Position numbers and translations under genes: made by a program. Below the pieces are notes generated by a model. It made no database searches. It was not told where the DNA came from and saw only the letters and a list, made by a program, of their open reading frames with translations. Shown in pieces: positions 8,088 through 16,066 of a DNA stretch of 61,967 bases (position 1 is the first letter of the stretch; the number at the start of each line of letters is the position of its first letter). The stretch is from Candidatus Omnitrophota bacterium (GTDB taxonomy: Bacteria; Omnitrophota; Gorgyraeia; Gorgyraeales; Gorgyraeaceae), in NCBI GenBank assembly GCA_018819285.1, contig JAHJQM010000020.1, forward strand, positions 1 through 61,967, read 5' to 3'.

Positions 8088-8717
8088 TTATTTGAATATA
8101 AATCCTGTTTCTCTTGACCAGAATAAAAGATCTAACTCGTCCATCGGAATATTGATTTTTTTACAAAAATCTTTTAACTTGCTTTCTATTCTAATATACT
8201 CATTTTTAGTCAATGATTTAGGAATCTTATTTATTACCCCGTAATCTTTCAGGTTCTTGAGGATATGCACGTCAAGTATCGCCAGGTCTTTTCCGAAACC
8301 TATATTCCTTAAAAAATGGCTGGCTTCTTTATATCCTATGCCTTTTATATTTTTAACAAACCACTCCCTGGTTTTAGATATATCCTTTTCATCTATGTAA
8401 GACTTTATAGAGAAACAACCATTCTTTTTGAATAACCCCCTGGCATTTACAATAAACTCCGCCTTCTTATTCAGAAATCTTGCTGACTTAATATACGGGC
8501 TTATAGCCTCTGGATAGCCGTTAAAAAGCAGCCCTGTCTTTTTCAATTTCTTTATTGCTTTATCGCACTCAACTGCCTCTGCCTGGGGAGTCAATATGCA
8601 AAAACAAAGTTCTGAAAAAACATGCTTGTCATTTTTTTTGTAACTATCCTCAAAATCCTTAAGCCTGCTTTTTATCTCTTTTTTTCTTCTGTTATAATGC
8701 TCTAAAAGGCTCTTCAT
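8088..8717 (-). CDS. ogg: N-glycosylase/DNA lyase (8-oxoguanine DNA glycosylase, Ogg2 type)
   Basis: It removes 8-oxoguanine from DNA and nicks the abasic site. It belongs to the helix-hairpin-helix glycosylase superfamily: the hairpin and Gly-rich loop are seen in IKGIGYKEASHFLRNIGFG, followed by the catalytic Asp in LAILDVHILK. The length (209) and N-terminal form (FSELCFCILTPQ) fit the archaeal-type Ogg2 rather than MutY or Nth, and the 4Fe-4S cysteine cluster of Nth is absent. It stands next to the oxidative-stress block, separated by a palindrome. Confidence 0.88.
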   Translation of the reverse strand: MKSLLEHYNRRKKEIKSRLKDFEDSYKKNDKHVFSELCFCILTPQAEAVECDKAIKKLKKTGLLFNGYPEAISPYIKSARFLNKKAEFIVNARGLFKKNGCFSIKSYIDEKDISKTREWFVKNIKGIGYKEASHFLRNIGFGKDLAILDVHILKNLKDYGVINKIPKSLTKNEYIRIESKLKDFCKKINIPMDELDLLFWSRETGFIFK

Positions 8718-8726
8718 ATCAACGCC

Positions 8727-8763
8727 TAAGTTGACACCATGACAATGTCAGAGTGTCAACTTA
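8727..8763. repeat. Palindrome at the end of the glutaredoxin gene
   Basis: TAAGTTGACAC (8727-8737) pairs perfectly with GTGTCAACTTA (8753-8763), and inside it TGACA-A-TGTCA forms a second hairpin. The stop codon of the glutaredoxin-like gene (8763-8761) is part of the outer arm. There is no T-tract. Confidence 0.85.
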
Positions 8764-9000
8764 CTCACTCAAGTCAAGCGCCTTAGATATAGCGTCTTTA
8801 TCAAAACCCACTATTATCTGGCCGTCTATATCCAAAACAGGCACGCCCATCTGGCCTGACTTATCTATCATTTCCTGGCTGGCTTTGGGATTTATGCCTA
8901 CGTCTATATTCTGAAACTGGATATTGTTTTTCTTTAAAAAGTCTTTTACCATTACACAATATGAACACGTAGATGTAGAATACACCTTAACATCAGGCAT
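8761..9000 (-). CDS. Glutaredoxin-like protein (CxxC)
   Basis: A small thiol-disulfide oxidoreductase of 79 residues with the active site C12-S-Y-C15 and the cis-Pro motif GVPVLDIDGQIIVGF. It looks like the NrdH/glutaredoxin-like proteins that take electrons from thioredoxin reductase. It overlaps the start region of the upstream ferritin-like gene's stop by 8 bases and closes the first defence operon. The two thioredoxin-reductase-like proteins in the window are possible partners. Confidence 0.9.
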   Translation of the reverse strand: MPDVKVYSTSTCSYCVMVKDFLKKNNIQFQNIDVGINPKASQEMIDKSGQMGVPVLDIDGQIIVGFDKDAISKALDLSE

Positions 9001-9475
9001 AATACCTCCTTTTTAGCAATGATAGTTTTTTAAGATGCATTTGTTCTTCTTTTATTAAACCGTCTATTATATTATGCTCTGATTTCAGAACAAAATTTTT
9101 CATCTCGTAATAGAATAATATAGAATCCCTTTCAAAACCCAATCCAAGCTCCACTGCCTTTTCCCCGTCTTTAACAGTATCTGCGATCTCTTTTCCTTTC
9201 TTCTTCTTTGTAAAAACATGTTCCTCTGATAAAGCCTTTATGTAACTGAAATATTCATCTGTATACGCTTCACTAGGCTCATATTTCTTAACTGCCGAGA
9301 GCATACCTTTAAATACATTTATATGCTTTTCCTCCTGGTCTGCTAAATATTTAAAAATATGTTTTATATTTTTATCTTTTAAAGACTTTGATACTTTATC
9401 GTAAAAATCCCTGCCATTTTTCTCTATCTCAACAGCCATTTCAACTATTTCACTTCCAGAGAATATATTTCCCAT
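8993..9475 (-). CDS. Rubrerythrin-like ferritin-fold protein without rubredoxin domain
   Basis: A four-helix bundle of about 160 residues with the diiron pattern of the rubrerythrin family: a Glu in EIEKNGRDFYD, EEKH in the second helix, a Glu in FERDSILFYYEM and EEQMH in the fourth. Iron would be bound between these helices and used to reduce peroxide. The C-terminal FeS4 domain of classical rubrerythrin is absent. The start is the second Met (9475), spaced correctly from AAAGG. It is co-transcribed with glutaredoxin downstream. Confidence 0.85.
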   Translation of the reverse strand: MGNIFSGSEIVEMAVEIEKNGRDFYDKVSKSLKDKNIKHIFKYLADQEEKHINVFKGMLSAVKKYEPSEAYTDEYFSYIKALSEEHVFTKKKKGKEIADTVKDGEKAVELGLGFERDSILFYYEMKNFVLKSEHNIIDGLIKEEQMHLKKLSLLKRRYYA

Positions 9476-9499
9476 TTTCATCCTTTCCGGTCCCTTAAA

Positions 9500-9542
9500 C
9501 TTAACTTTATAATTTGTGCCAGGTACAATTTGTAAAGTTAAG
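9500..9542. repeat. AACTTTACAA-family palindrome, copy 1 (imperfect)
   Basis: CTTAACTTTA...TAAAGTTAAG with core GTGCCAGGTAC is about 43 bp with a few mismatches. The stop codon of the flavodoxin-like gene (9540-9538) is inside the right arm. The same family occurs at 10114-10152 on the other side of that gene and at 32879-32917. Confidence 0.85.
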
Positions 9543-10101
9543 AAGCTATTTTTGCACCTAACTTAAATGCCTTTTTTAAATAACCTTGATGCCGAAGTAT
9601 ATCAGCCTTGAATTCTATGCCCTGACAGAAAAGCTCATATTTATAATTAGCGTTTATTGTGACAAAAAAGTTTTTCGTTACCGCTTTGGCATTCTCAAGA
9701 AAATCCTTTCTCGTAGACGCCTCCACGCAAATAAATGCGCTCTGTATCTTTTTATAGCCATTATCCTTTTTCAATATATATTTTGCCCTCCAAGCGCACT
9801 GGAATCTATCTATCATCATTTTTGCTTGCGCGCTCAGGCTCCCGAAAAATATAGGAGAAGCAAATATAACGGCGTCCGCTTCTTTTATTTTTTTGTAAAC
9901 TTCCTGCATGCCGTCTTTTATCAGGCACGAACCATCGTATGTCATTTCTTCGCATTCCTGGCAGGGAACAAATTTCAGTTTATTAAGAACTATCTTTTCT
10001 ATATCAGCGCCTTTACTTTCAGCGCCTTCCAAGACCTTATCCAAAAGAATATCTATGTTGCCACCTATTCTGGGACTGCCATTTATACCTAAAACTTTCA
10101 T
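9538..10101 (-). CDS. Flavodoxin-fold NAD(P)H-dependent FMN reductase / iron-sulfur flavoprotein family
   Basis: The N-terminal GINGSPRIGGN is the FMN phosphate-binding loop of the NADPH-dependent FMN reductase and iron-sulfur flavoprotein family. ASPIFFGSLSAQAKMMIDRF is the second flavin-contact motif. Cysteines at C-Q-E-C and further on may bind a cluster as in iron-sulfur flavoproteins, though the compact motif is not complete. It would shuttle electrons between ferredoxin and flavin or reduce quinones or O2. It is flanked on both sides by palindromes of the same family, which is unusual in this block. Confidence 0.85.
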   Translation of the reverse strand: MKVLGINGSPRIGGNIDILLDKVLEGAESKGADIEKIVLNKLKFVPCQECEEMTYDGSCLIKDGMQEVYKKIKEADAVIFASPIFFGSLSAQAKMMIDRFQCAWRAKYILKKDNGYKKIQSAFICVEASTRKDFLENAKAVTKNFFVTINANYKYELFCQGIEFKADILRHQGYLKKAFKLGAKIAS

Positions 10102-10113
10102 TTATATGCTCCG

Positions 10114-10152
10114 TAACTTTACAAATGGTGCCAGGCACGAATTGTAAAGTTA
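10114..10152. repeat. AACTTTACAA-family palindrome, copy 2
   Basis: TAACTTTACAA...TTGTAAAGTTA around GTGCCAGGCAC, 39 bp with two internal mismatches. The rubrerythrin stop codon (10152-10150) lies in the right arm. No T-tract follows on the minus strand. Confidence 0.88.
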
Positions 10153-10722
10153 GTAATTTTCTGATATCAGCTCGTAATATGCCTGAGGATGAGCGCACGC
10201 TGGGCATTTGTCCGGCGCTTCTCCTCCTTCATGCACATAACCGCAATTGCGGCATTTCCATTTCACAGCAGTATCTTTTTTAAATACTTTTTTATCTTTT
10301 ACATTTTTCCAAAGCTTTCTGTACCTGGCTTCATGCTGCTCTTCCACTTCAGCTATTTCTTTAAACTGATCCGCAGCTTCTTCAAGCCCCTCTTTCCGGG
10401 CAATTGCTTCAAAATTTTTATAGATCTTTGTCCATTCCATTTTTTCGCCTTCAGCAGCTGCGTCAAGATTATCTGAAGTCGTTCCTATGACACCCGCAGG
10501 ATAAGCTGCAACTATCTCCACATCTCCGCCTTCTAACAGCCTGAAAAACCTCTTTGCATGCTCTTTTTCGTTATCAGCTGTCTCTAAAAATATAGCTGAT
10601 ATCTGTTCATAGCCTTCTTTTTTTGCCACGCCCGCAAAATAGGTATAGCGATTTCTTGCCTGAGATTCTCCAGCGAACGCCGCAAGAAGATTTTTTTCTG
10701 TCTGACTTCCTTTCATTTTCAT
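10150..10722 (-). CDS. rbr: Rubrerythrin
   Basis: A cytoplasmic peroxidase of anaerobes that reduces H2O2 at a diiron site using electrons from rubredoxin. The ferritin-like domain has Glu and ExxH motifs (AGESQARNRY, NEKEH, EVEEQHEARY), and the C-terminal rubredoxin-like domain has CRNCGYV...CPAC. At 190 residues it is the classical size. It overlaps the flavodiiron gene by 4 bases (ATGA), with GGAGG in front, so the two are translated together. Confidence 0.96.
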   Translation of the reverse strand: MKMKGSQTEKNLLAAFAGESQARNRYTYFAGVAKKEGYEQISAIFLETADNEKEHAKRFFRLLEGGDVEIVAAYPAGVIGTTSDNLDAAAEGEKMEWTKIYKNFEAIARKEGLEEAADQFKEIAEVEEQHEARYRKLWKNVKDKKVFKKDTAVKWKCRNCGYVHEGGEAPDKCPACAHPQAYYELISENY

Positions 10723-11885
10723 GACACTGCCTCCTTTACCTTATTTTTTAGTTCAACTAACTCTTTATCATCAGGTACCCACTGTATTTTTAAGCCTTTT
10801 ACCGGTAATTCAAACTTAGCCTGTTCCATGATGTTTTCTATATCGCCAATACTCTGACCTCCCCATCCATAGGACCCGAATGCAACACCAATTCTATTCT
10901 TAGGGGCAAGGCCTTTCATGTAAGTGAGAAACGCTGATACTGTAGGAAGCATGCCGTTATTTAATGTAGGCGAACCGACGCATATATATTTTGCCTCCAA
11001 AACAGAAGCCATTACATCAGATATATGATTTGTTTGTAGATTTCTTATTTCGCATGGCATGCCATTTTCTTCAAAAACATCTTTTATCGCATAAACCATC
11101 TTTTCAGTGCTATGCCACATGGTATCGTACACAACAACTGCCTTTTTTTCGCATACATTATTCGCCCATTTCTTATAAAACCCTAGTATATCCTTTATAT
11201 GGCTCCTCCAAACAAGTCCATGGCTCGGCGCAATCATATTTATATCCAGACCTGAAACAGCTTCCAGCGCTTTATTTACTTGAGCGCCAAATGGCAACAC
11301 AATGTTTGCATAATACTTAGCTGCCTCAATTCGCACCCTGCCCCATTCATACTCATCATCAAACCGCTCGCAAGACGCAATATGCTGGCCAAACGCGTCA
11401 TTAGGCAAAAGCAATTTTTCTTCAGGGATATAAGTAGCCATTGAGTCAGGCCAATGCACCATCTGAGTCAATACAAAATTCAAATTCCTTGTTCCTATAT
11501 TAATCGAATCGCCTGTATTAACTACTTTAAATTTCATATCTTTCTTAAAATGTTTTTTAAGGCCCTTTTCGCCGTTAGGGGAACAGACAATAATTGCATT
11601 TTTTGCAATATCCGCTACCTCCAAAATGCTTCCTGAATGGTCCATTTCAGTATGATTTGAAATAATATAATCTATTTTAGAAGGGTCTATAACGCTTTTT
11701 ATTCTTTCAAGCATTTCGCTAAACATATAATGCTTAACTGTATCTACAAGAGTGATCTTTTTATCTATTATTAAATACGCATTGTACGTAGACCCCAACT
11801 GAGTAGAATACCCGTGGAAGTTCCTCAGATCCCAGTCAACAGCCCCAACCCAATATATACCTTTTTTAATCTCTAATGCCTTCAA
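10719..11885 (-). CDS. fprA: Flavodiiron protein (FprA; oxygen / nitric oxide reductase)
   Basis: It reduces O2 to water or NO to N2O in the cytoplasm. The N-terminal metallo-beta-lactamase domain has the diiron ligands NHTEMDHSG and later HWPDS. The C-terminal flavodoxin domain (from about residue 250) has the FMN loop around YDTMWHSTEKM and FGSYGWGG. The start is a TTG at 11885 with AAAGGAG eight bases before it. Electrons are likely supplied by the flavin-reductase/rubredoxin protein encoded just upstream, as in Moorella. Confidence 0.95.
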   Translation of the reverse strand: MKALEIKKGIYWVGAVDWDLRNFHGYSTQLGSTYNAYLIIDKKITLVDTVKHYMFSEMLERIKSVIDPSKIDYIISNHTEMDHSGSILEVADIAKNAIIVCSPNGEKGLKKHFKKDMKFKVVNTGDSINIGTRNLNFVLTQMVHWPDSMATYIPEEKLLLPNDAFGQHIASCERFDDEYEWGRVRIEAAKYYANIVLPFGAQVNKALEAVSGLDINMIAPSHGLVWRSHIKDILGFYKKWANNVCEKKAVVVYDTMWHSTEKMVYAIKDVFEENGMPCEIRNLQTNHISDVMASVLEAKYICVGSPTLNNGMLPTVSAFLTYMKGLAPKNRIGVAFGSYGWGGQSIGDIENIMEQAKFELPVKGLKIQWVPDDKELVELKNKVKEAVS

Positions 11886-11924
11886 TGTATAGTCTCCTTT
11901 GAATTTCCTGCATTTTATTTATGT

Positions 11925-12620
11925 TCATTCGTATTTCACAAATTCGCTTTTCTTAGCGCCGCATACAGGGCAAACCCATGAATCAGGTATGTCTTCAAAC
12001 GCAGTGCCTGGCTGTATGCCTCCGTCAGGATCCCCTGTTTCAGGATCATATACATAATTACAGACTTTGCAGACATATTTCTGTTTCGATTTATCGGCTT
12101 TTTTAATAACACCTTCTCCTTTTATAAATGTAGGGGCTGTGTCAGGCGTTGTGCCGCGCTTTACCTGATGGTAATACTCGTATGTCATAGGCCTGCCTGT
12201 TTTTAATATCTTTGAATCTATCATTCTGCCTATGAAAAGTGTATGCGTAAAGCAATCAAACTGATCTACAACCTCTGCTTCTAAATAACAAAGCGCGTTA
12301 TCAATAACTACAGGGCATCCTGAGCCAAGTTTTATATATTTGATATCTTTAAATTTATCTTCCGACCTTCCTGATTTAAATCCAAATCTGCCTATAAAAC
12401 TTAAGGCTGCCTCCTCCTCTAGTATTGAAACGCTGAATTTCCTAGCTGATTCAATATACTCATGAGTCAGGTTTTTCTTATTTATGCTTATAGCTATAGT
12501 TACAGGCTCGCTTGTTATCTGGAAAACAGTATTAGCTATCTGGCCGTTTAACAGATTGCCCTTATTGGAGCTTACTATATACATGCCATAACCTATATTA
12601 TGCAAAACATTCAGATCCAT
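11925..12620 (-). CDS. hrb: High-molecular-weight rubredoxin (flavin reductase domain plus rubredoxin)
   Basis: The N-terminal part of about 150 residues is a flavin-reductase-like FMN split barrel ([19 protein letters not shown]). The C-terminal part of about 55 residues is rubredoxin with [10 protein letters not shown] and [11 protein letters not shown]. In Moorella thermoacetica the same fusion (Hrb) passes electrons from NADH to the flavodiiron protein, and here the two genes are adjacent in the same order of use. The start at 12620 has GGAG before it. Confidence 0.93.
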   Translation of the reverse strand: MDLNVLHNIGYGMYIVSSNKGNLLNGQIANTVFQITSEPVTIAISINKKNLTHEYIESARKFSVSILEEEAALSFIGRFGFKSGRSEDKFKDIKYIKLGSGCPVVIDNALCYLEAEVVDQFDCFTHTLFIGRMIDSKILKTGRPMTYEYYHQVKRGTTPDTAPTFIKGEGVIKKADKSKQKYVCKVCNYVYDPETGDPDGGIQPGTAFEDIPDSWVCPVCGAKKSEFVKYE

Positions 12621-12629
12621 GCGGCTCCT

Positions 12630-13919
12630 TTATTTTTTCAATATTTTATCAAGGTCGTCTTTCGGGTTAGTTATTAACTTCAGATCAAATTTCTCCTGGA
12701 GAACGCTAAATACATTCTTAGACACAAATGCAGGAGGAGTAGGGCCTATATGCATGCCTTTAATATTAAGATATAATAAACTCAGAAGAATTGCAACTGC
12801 TTTTTGTTCAAACCACGAGAGAACTAGCGTCAAAGGCAAGCCATTTACGTCTGTCTTAAACGCTCCTGCTAGCGCCTCTGCTATCTTTATAGCAGAATAC
12901 GCGTCATTACACTGGCCAAGATCTATAAGCCTAGGAATGCCTTCTATATTTCCGAAATCTATCTTATTGAAACGGTATTTTCCGCAAGCAAGCGTAAGTA
13001 TCACGCAATCGTCCGGAACCATTTCCGCGAATTCTGTATAATAGTTTCTTCCAGGCTTTGCGCCATCGCACCCGCCTACTAAAAAGAAATGCTTTATTTT
13101 ACCGGTTTTTACAGCGTTTATGATTTTGTCCGCCAGTCCAAGAACTGCTGTATAATGAAAACCTGTCATTATTTTCTTAGAACTTGATTCATGCAGAGAA
13201 GGCAGGCTTTTAGCCTTTTTTATCAACTCGCTGAAATCCCTTCTCTCCACACGTTTTGAACCTGGAACTCCTGTTATGCCTACTGTAAACAGCCTGTCCA
13301 GATAAGTATTCTCCGGAGGAATAAGGACGCAGTTTGTAGTAGCTAAAAGAGCTCCTGGAAATTCTTTGAATTCCTTTTTCTGTTCCTGCCATGCCCCGCC
13401 GTAATTGCCAGCCAGGTGCTTAAACTTCTTGAGTTCAGGATACCCGTGAGCAGGAAGCATCTCTCCGTGGGTATACACATTCACGCCTGTTCCTTCTGTT
13501 TGTCTTAATAATTCATAAAGATCTAGAAGGTCGTGGCCTGTCACAAGTATACATGGGCCTTTTTTCGTACCTGTCTCAACCTCTGTAGGCATTGGACTGC
13601 CGAATCGCTGGGTATGGGCTTTATCCAGGAGCTCCATCACCTTTATATTAATATAGCCGCACTTCAAAACTAAGGCTATGTATTGATTCAGGTCAAAACT
13701 AACATTTGTTACAGTTTTAAATAACGCCTCGTGCATGAACGCGTCCACTTCTTTATCTATAGCGCCCAATTCTCTCGCGTGATACGCATATGCAGCTATG
13801 CCTTTTAAGCCATATAACAATGTATCCTGAAGGCTTTGTATATCCTCGTTCTTGCCGCACACCCCTACTTTAGTGCATCCTGTTCCACCTACTGTTTGTT
13901 CGCATTGATAACAAAACAT
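12630..13919 (-). CDS. hcp: Hydroxylamine reductase / hybrid cluster protein (prismane), short class III-like form
   Basis: Hcp carries a 4Fe-2S-2O hybrid cluster and reduces hydroxylamine or NO, protecting against nitrosative stress. The N-terminal cluster motif is C3-x2-C6-x8-C15-x5-C21, the 4Fe-4S type. Hybrid-cluster ligands appear in TGHDLLDL, TTNCVLIP, GGCDGAKPGR and LGQCNDAY. At 429 residues it is more than 100 shorter than E. coli Hcp. Shorter members (class III) lack one three-helix bundle, which fits. It is preceded in the operon by ferredoxin-like genes that could be its electron donors. Confidence 0.93.
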   Translation of the reverse strand: MFCYQCEQTVGGTGCTKVGVCGKNEDIQSLQDTLLYGLKGIAAYAYHARELGAIDKEVDAFMHEALFKTVTNVSFDLNQYIALVLKCGYINIKVMELLDKAHTQRFGSPMPTEVETGTKKGPCILVTGHDLLDLYELLRQTEGTGVNVYTHGEMLPAHGYPELKKFKHLAGNYGGAWQEQKKEFKEFPGALLATTNCVLIPPENTYLDRLFTVGITGVPGSKRVERRDFSELIKKAKSLPSLHESSSKKIMTGFHYTAVLGLADKIINAVKTGKIKHFFLVGGCDGAKPGRNYYTEFAEMVPDDCVILTLACGKYRFNKIDFGNIEGIPRLIDLGQCNDAYSAIKIAEALAGAFKTDVNGLPLTLVLSWFEQKAVAILLSLLYLNIKGMHIGPTPPAFVSKNVFSVLQEKFDLKLITNPKDDLDKILKK

Positions 13920-13931
13920 GCTAATCTCCTT

Positions 13932-14174
13932 TCAATTATTGTTTCTATTTTTATATCTTTCATATTTTTCAGTCCCTATACAGTCTTTTGCCATGCTGCA
14001 CCAGTCAAGACAGGAACCCGGCATGCATCTACGCACTTTTTGTTTGCAATAAGGGCATATTGTCTCCGCCTCGTCGGACCATATCTCTATTTCTTTGCCG
14101 CATGCGCATTTTATGCTCTCAGGGAAAGGTTCTTTGATCCTTTTAGAACCTGGGCAACCGTCAAAAAAACTCAA
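13932..14174 (-). CDS. Small Cys-rich metal-binding protein, unknown
   Basis: I start this gene at a TTG (14174) that overlaps the ferredoxin TGA stop, because AAGGAGGAAT stands at the right spacing. The ORF-track start at 14276 lies deep inside the ferredoxin gene. The 80-residue product has IKCACGKEIEIW...CPYCKQKV, a probable zinc or iron ribbon, and then four further Cys (RRCMPGSCLDWC...DC). It has no known fold to me. Position between ferredoxin and Hcp suggests a role in cluster assembly or electron transfer to Hcp. Function unknown. Confidence 0.7.
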   Translation of the reverse strand: MSFFDGCPGSKRIKEPFPESIKCACGKEIEIWSDEAETICPYCKQKVRRCMPGSCLDWCSMAKDCIGTEKYERYKNRNNN

Positions 14175-14893
14175 TTTATTCCTCCTTGAATACCTATAGT
14201 AAATTCCTTTAGTGGTATCTTTTTGCCTGATAATTTCATTGCTTCGCTGACTATATGATTCAACCCAAAACAACACGGCACTTCCATATGCGCCACAGCC
14301 ACGCTTTTCAGGTTATTAACCCTGAAGATCTCTGAAAGTTTCTTTATATAAACATCTGCCTCGTCCAGTTTTGGGCACGCTATAACTAATGCCTTTCCTT
14401 TTAATAAATCCCTGTGAAAATCAGGATACGAAAACGCCACGCAGTCTGCAGCTATCAATAAGTCAGCATTCTTTAAATAAGGCGCGTCCACAGGCACAAG
14501 CATAAGCTGAATCGGCCAGTTCATAAGTTCAGGCCCACTATGTTCTGTCGTTCCCCGTTCATAGCTAGTGGTTCGCGCATGGTTTGGCTTAAAAGCCCTG
14601 ACAGCTGTTCCCGGGCATCCGCAGGGTAATTTCTTCTCCTCTTTCTTTTTTATCTCTTCCAGATGTTTTTTGGTGGCTCCTTCGTCAAATTCCTTGGCGT
14701 TTCTTTCTTCAATGGTAATGGCTCCTTCCGGGCAATGGCCAAGACATGCGCCCAGGCCATCGCAGTAAATCTCTTTAACAAGCTTTGCCTTCCCATCTAT
14801 AATTTGGAGCGCTCCTTCAGCGCAGTTTGGAATGCATAATCCGCAACCGGTACATTTTTCTTCATCTATATTCACGATTTTACGTTTTGACAT
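14171..14893 (-). CDS. 4Fe-4S ferredoxin-type protein
   Basis: The N terminus has two ferredoxin motifs: KCTGCGLCIPNCAEGAL and a variant second one, YCDGLGACLGHCPEGAI. The remaining roughly 150 residues form a conserved domain with several Cys (LPCGCPG, ADCVAFSYPDF, VPCCFGLNHI), often seen beside Hcp and Rrf2 genes in anaerobes. It probably transfers electrons to Hcp. The start is the ATG at 14893, two bases after the Rrf2 stop, with GAGGTGA upstream. 240 residues. Confidence 0.85.
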   Translation of the reverse strand: MSKRKIVNIDEEKCTGCGLCIPNCAEGALQIIDGKAKLVKEIYCDGLGACLGHCPEGAITIEERNAKEFDEGATKKHLEEIKKKEEKKLPCGCPGTAVRAFKPNHARTTSYERGTTEHSGPELMNWPIQLMLVPVDAPYLKNADLLIAADCVAFSYPDFHRDLLKGKALVIACPKLDEADVYIKKLSEIFRVNNLKSVAVAHMEVPCCFGLNHIVSEAMKLSGKKIPLKEFTIGIQGGIN

Positions 14894-14895
14894 AT

Positions 14896-15312
14896 TCACC
14901 TCGATTTAGATAATTCTTGTATAGTTATGCTATCCAGGTCTTTTATAACGCCTGCATTAATAACCTTTATCTTTTTTCTGACGCTACAGGCGCTCCTGTT
15001 AGGGCATATCTTTCCTTTAAGAAAGCAGTTTGTAAGATCTATTTGCCCTTGAAAAACGCTGATTATGCAAGCCAGACTTAATTTCCCAGGGGGAACTAAA
15101 AAAGAAAAGCCTCCTGTCTTGCCTTTATACGACGAAAGTATCTTTTTCTCTGCCAGCTTCTGCAGGATCCTCCTTAAAAACACCTTTGGAAGCTTTTCTG
15201 CGCAGACTATTTCCTCTGTAGTCACTATCCTCTTATGACCTTGCCTTAAAGTCTTGGACATAAATATCAGCGCCCTTAAAGCGTAATCCGTATCCCTGGT
15301 TATGAATTTCAC
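14896..15312 (-). CDS. Rrf2-family transcriptional regulator
   Basis: A winged-helix repressor of the IscR/NsrR/RsrR family, 138 residues. The start is GTG 15312 (VKFITRDTDYALRALIF), with AAGGAG seven bases before it. The ORF-track start falls on the -35 box and cannot be used. Three Cys in DLTNCFLKGKICPNRSAC could hold an Fe-S cluster that senses NO, O2 or redox state. It is first in the operon with ferredoxin, Hcp, Hrb, FprA and Rbr. Its promoter carries a palindrome also found before tpx, so autoregulation and control of both operons is the likely role. Confidence 0.9.
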   Translation of the reverse strand: MKFITRDTDYALRALIFMSKTLRQGHKRIVTTEEIVCAEKLPKVFLRRILQKLAEKKILSSYKGKTGGFSFLVPPGKLSLACIISVFQGQIDLTNCFLKGKICPNRSACSVRKKIKVINAGVIKDLDSITIQELSKSR

Positions 15313-15328
15313 AGCAAAACTCCTTTTA

Positions 15329-15366
15329 ATTGATACTATTTTAATATCATTTAAAAAATATGTCAA
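15329..15366 (-). promoter_or_regulatory. Promoter and likely Rrf2 operator of the rrf2-hcp-rbr operon
   Basis: Minus strand: -35 TTGACA (15366-15361), 17 bases, -10 TAAAAT (15343-15338). A near-perfect palindrome ATGATATTAAAATAGTATCAAT (15350-15329) covers the -10 box. The same arrangement with the same spacing occurs upstream of tpx at 25704-25741, and there the palindrome is better (GATACTAAAATAGTATC). Confidence 0.85.
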
Positions 15367-15400
15367 GACAATTCTTTGAATTTAATCTTCTAATGCGCCC

Positions 15401-16036
15401 TTATTTGAAAAAGGCCTCTCCTGTTTTCCTGGCTGTTTCTTTTGCGGACTCTATTTTCTGTTTTTGAACTTCCAAACCGAGGGCGTCCATTGGCTGGGTG
15501 TTTATAAAGGTGACGTCAGTTATGCCTACGAAACCAAATACTGTCTTTAAATAAGGCTCTTGGTTATCATAAATATAAAATGGGCTCTCAGGACTGTAAT
15601 CGCCGCCCCTGCTTGTTATAATAACCATTTTTTTATTTTTAACAAGTCCTTCCGGCCCTTTTTCAGTGTACCTGAAAAGATATTTTGGCTGGACAATCAC
15701 ATCCAGGTAATGCTTAAGGTAATAAGGTATGCTGAAATTCCACATAGGGACGCTTAAAAGATAGCCATCTGCTGACAAAAATCGCTCTATCTGTTTTACA
15801 ATCTCATTCCATGCGAGTTTTAAATCCTCTGTCAGGTCCCCGCCCCCGAGTAAAACATATTTTCCATTAATCACTTTAACTGTTAAAGGAGGAAGTTTTT
15901 CTTTTGTAATATCTAACGTATCTATTTTACAGTCACCGCAGCTTTCCCTGAGGCCATCCAAAAAAACCCCTGACACCTTAAGCGTCCTTGACTCCTCAGC
16001 TCTAGGCGTAGCTATAATATGCAGCAATTTTTTCAT
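15401..16036 (-). CDS. azoR: FMN-dependent NADH-azoreductase / quinone reductase
   Basis: A flavodoxin-like fold enzyme that reduces quinones and azo compounds by two electrons with NADH. Key motifs are the N-terminal ATPRAEESRTLKVS phosphate loop, VPMWNFSIPYYLKHYLD and TSRGGDYSP. 211 residues, typical for AzoR. I use the ATG at 16036, eight bases after AGGAGG, rather than the GTG two codons earlier. It is the last gene of the tpx operon, 35 bases before the rrf2 promoter. Confidence 0.88.
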   Translation of the reverse strand: MKKLLHIIATPRAEESRTLKVSGVFLDGLRESCGDCKIDTLDITKEKLPPLTVKVINGKYVLLGGGDLTEDLKLAWNEIVKQIERFLSADGYLLSVPMWNFSIPYYLKHYLDVIVQPKYLFRYTEKGPEGLVKNKKMVIITSRGGDYSPESPFYIYDNQEPYLKTVFGFVGITDVTFINTQPMDALGLEVQKQKIESAKETARKTGEAFFK

Positions 16037-16066
16037 AAACACTTCCCTCCTAATTAACGCAGCTCT

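Noticed and set aside
9586-10092. 168-residue ORF on the + strand opposite the flavodoxin-like gene
   Set aside because: It is a shadow: the minus-strand gene has clear FMN motifs, and this frame is rich in Phe/Tyr/Ile/Leu from reverse codons with no domain.
9500-10152. Composite transposon made of the flavodoxin gene and two flanking palindromes
   Set aside because: The palindromes are self-complementary, so inverted versus direct orientation cannot be judged, there is no transposase, and I see no target duplication. Kept only as a repeat observation.
14175-14276. N-terminal extension of the small Cys-rich protein
   Set aside because: It is out of frame inside the ferredoxin gene. A TTG with a strong ribosome site at the gene junction is the better start.
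15313-15366. N-terminal extension of the Rrf2 ORF
   Set aside because: It covers the -35, -10 and operator. The GTG at 15312 with AAGGAG is the proper start.
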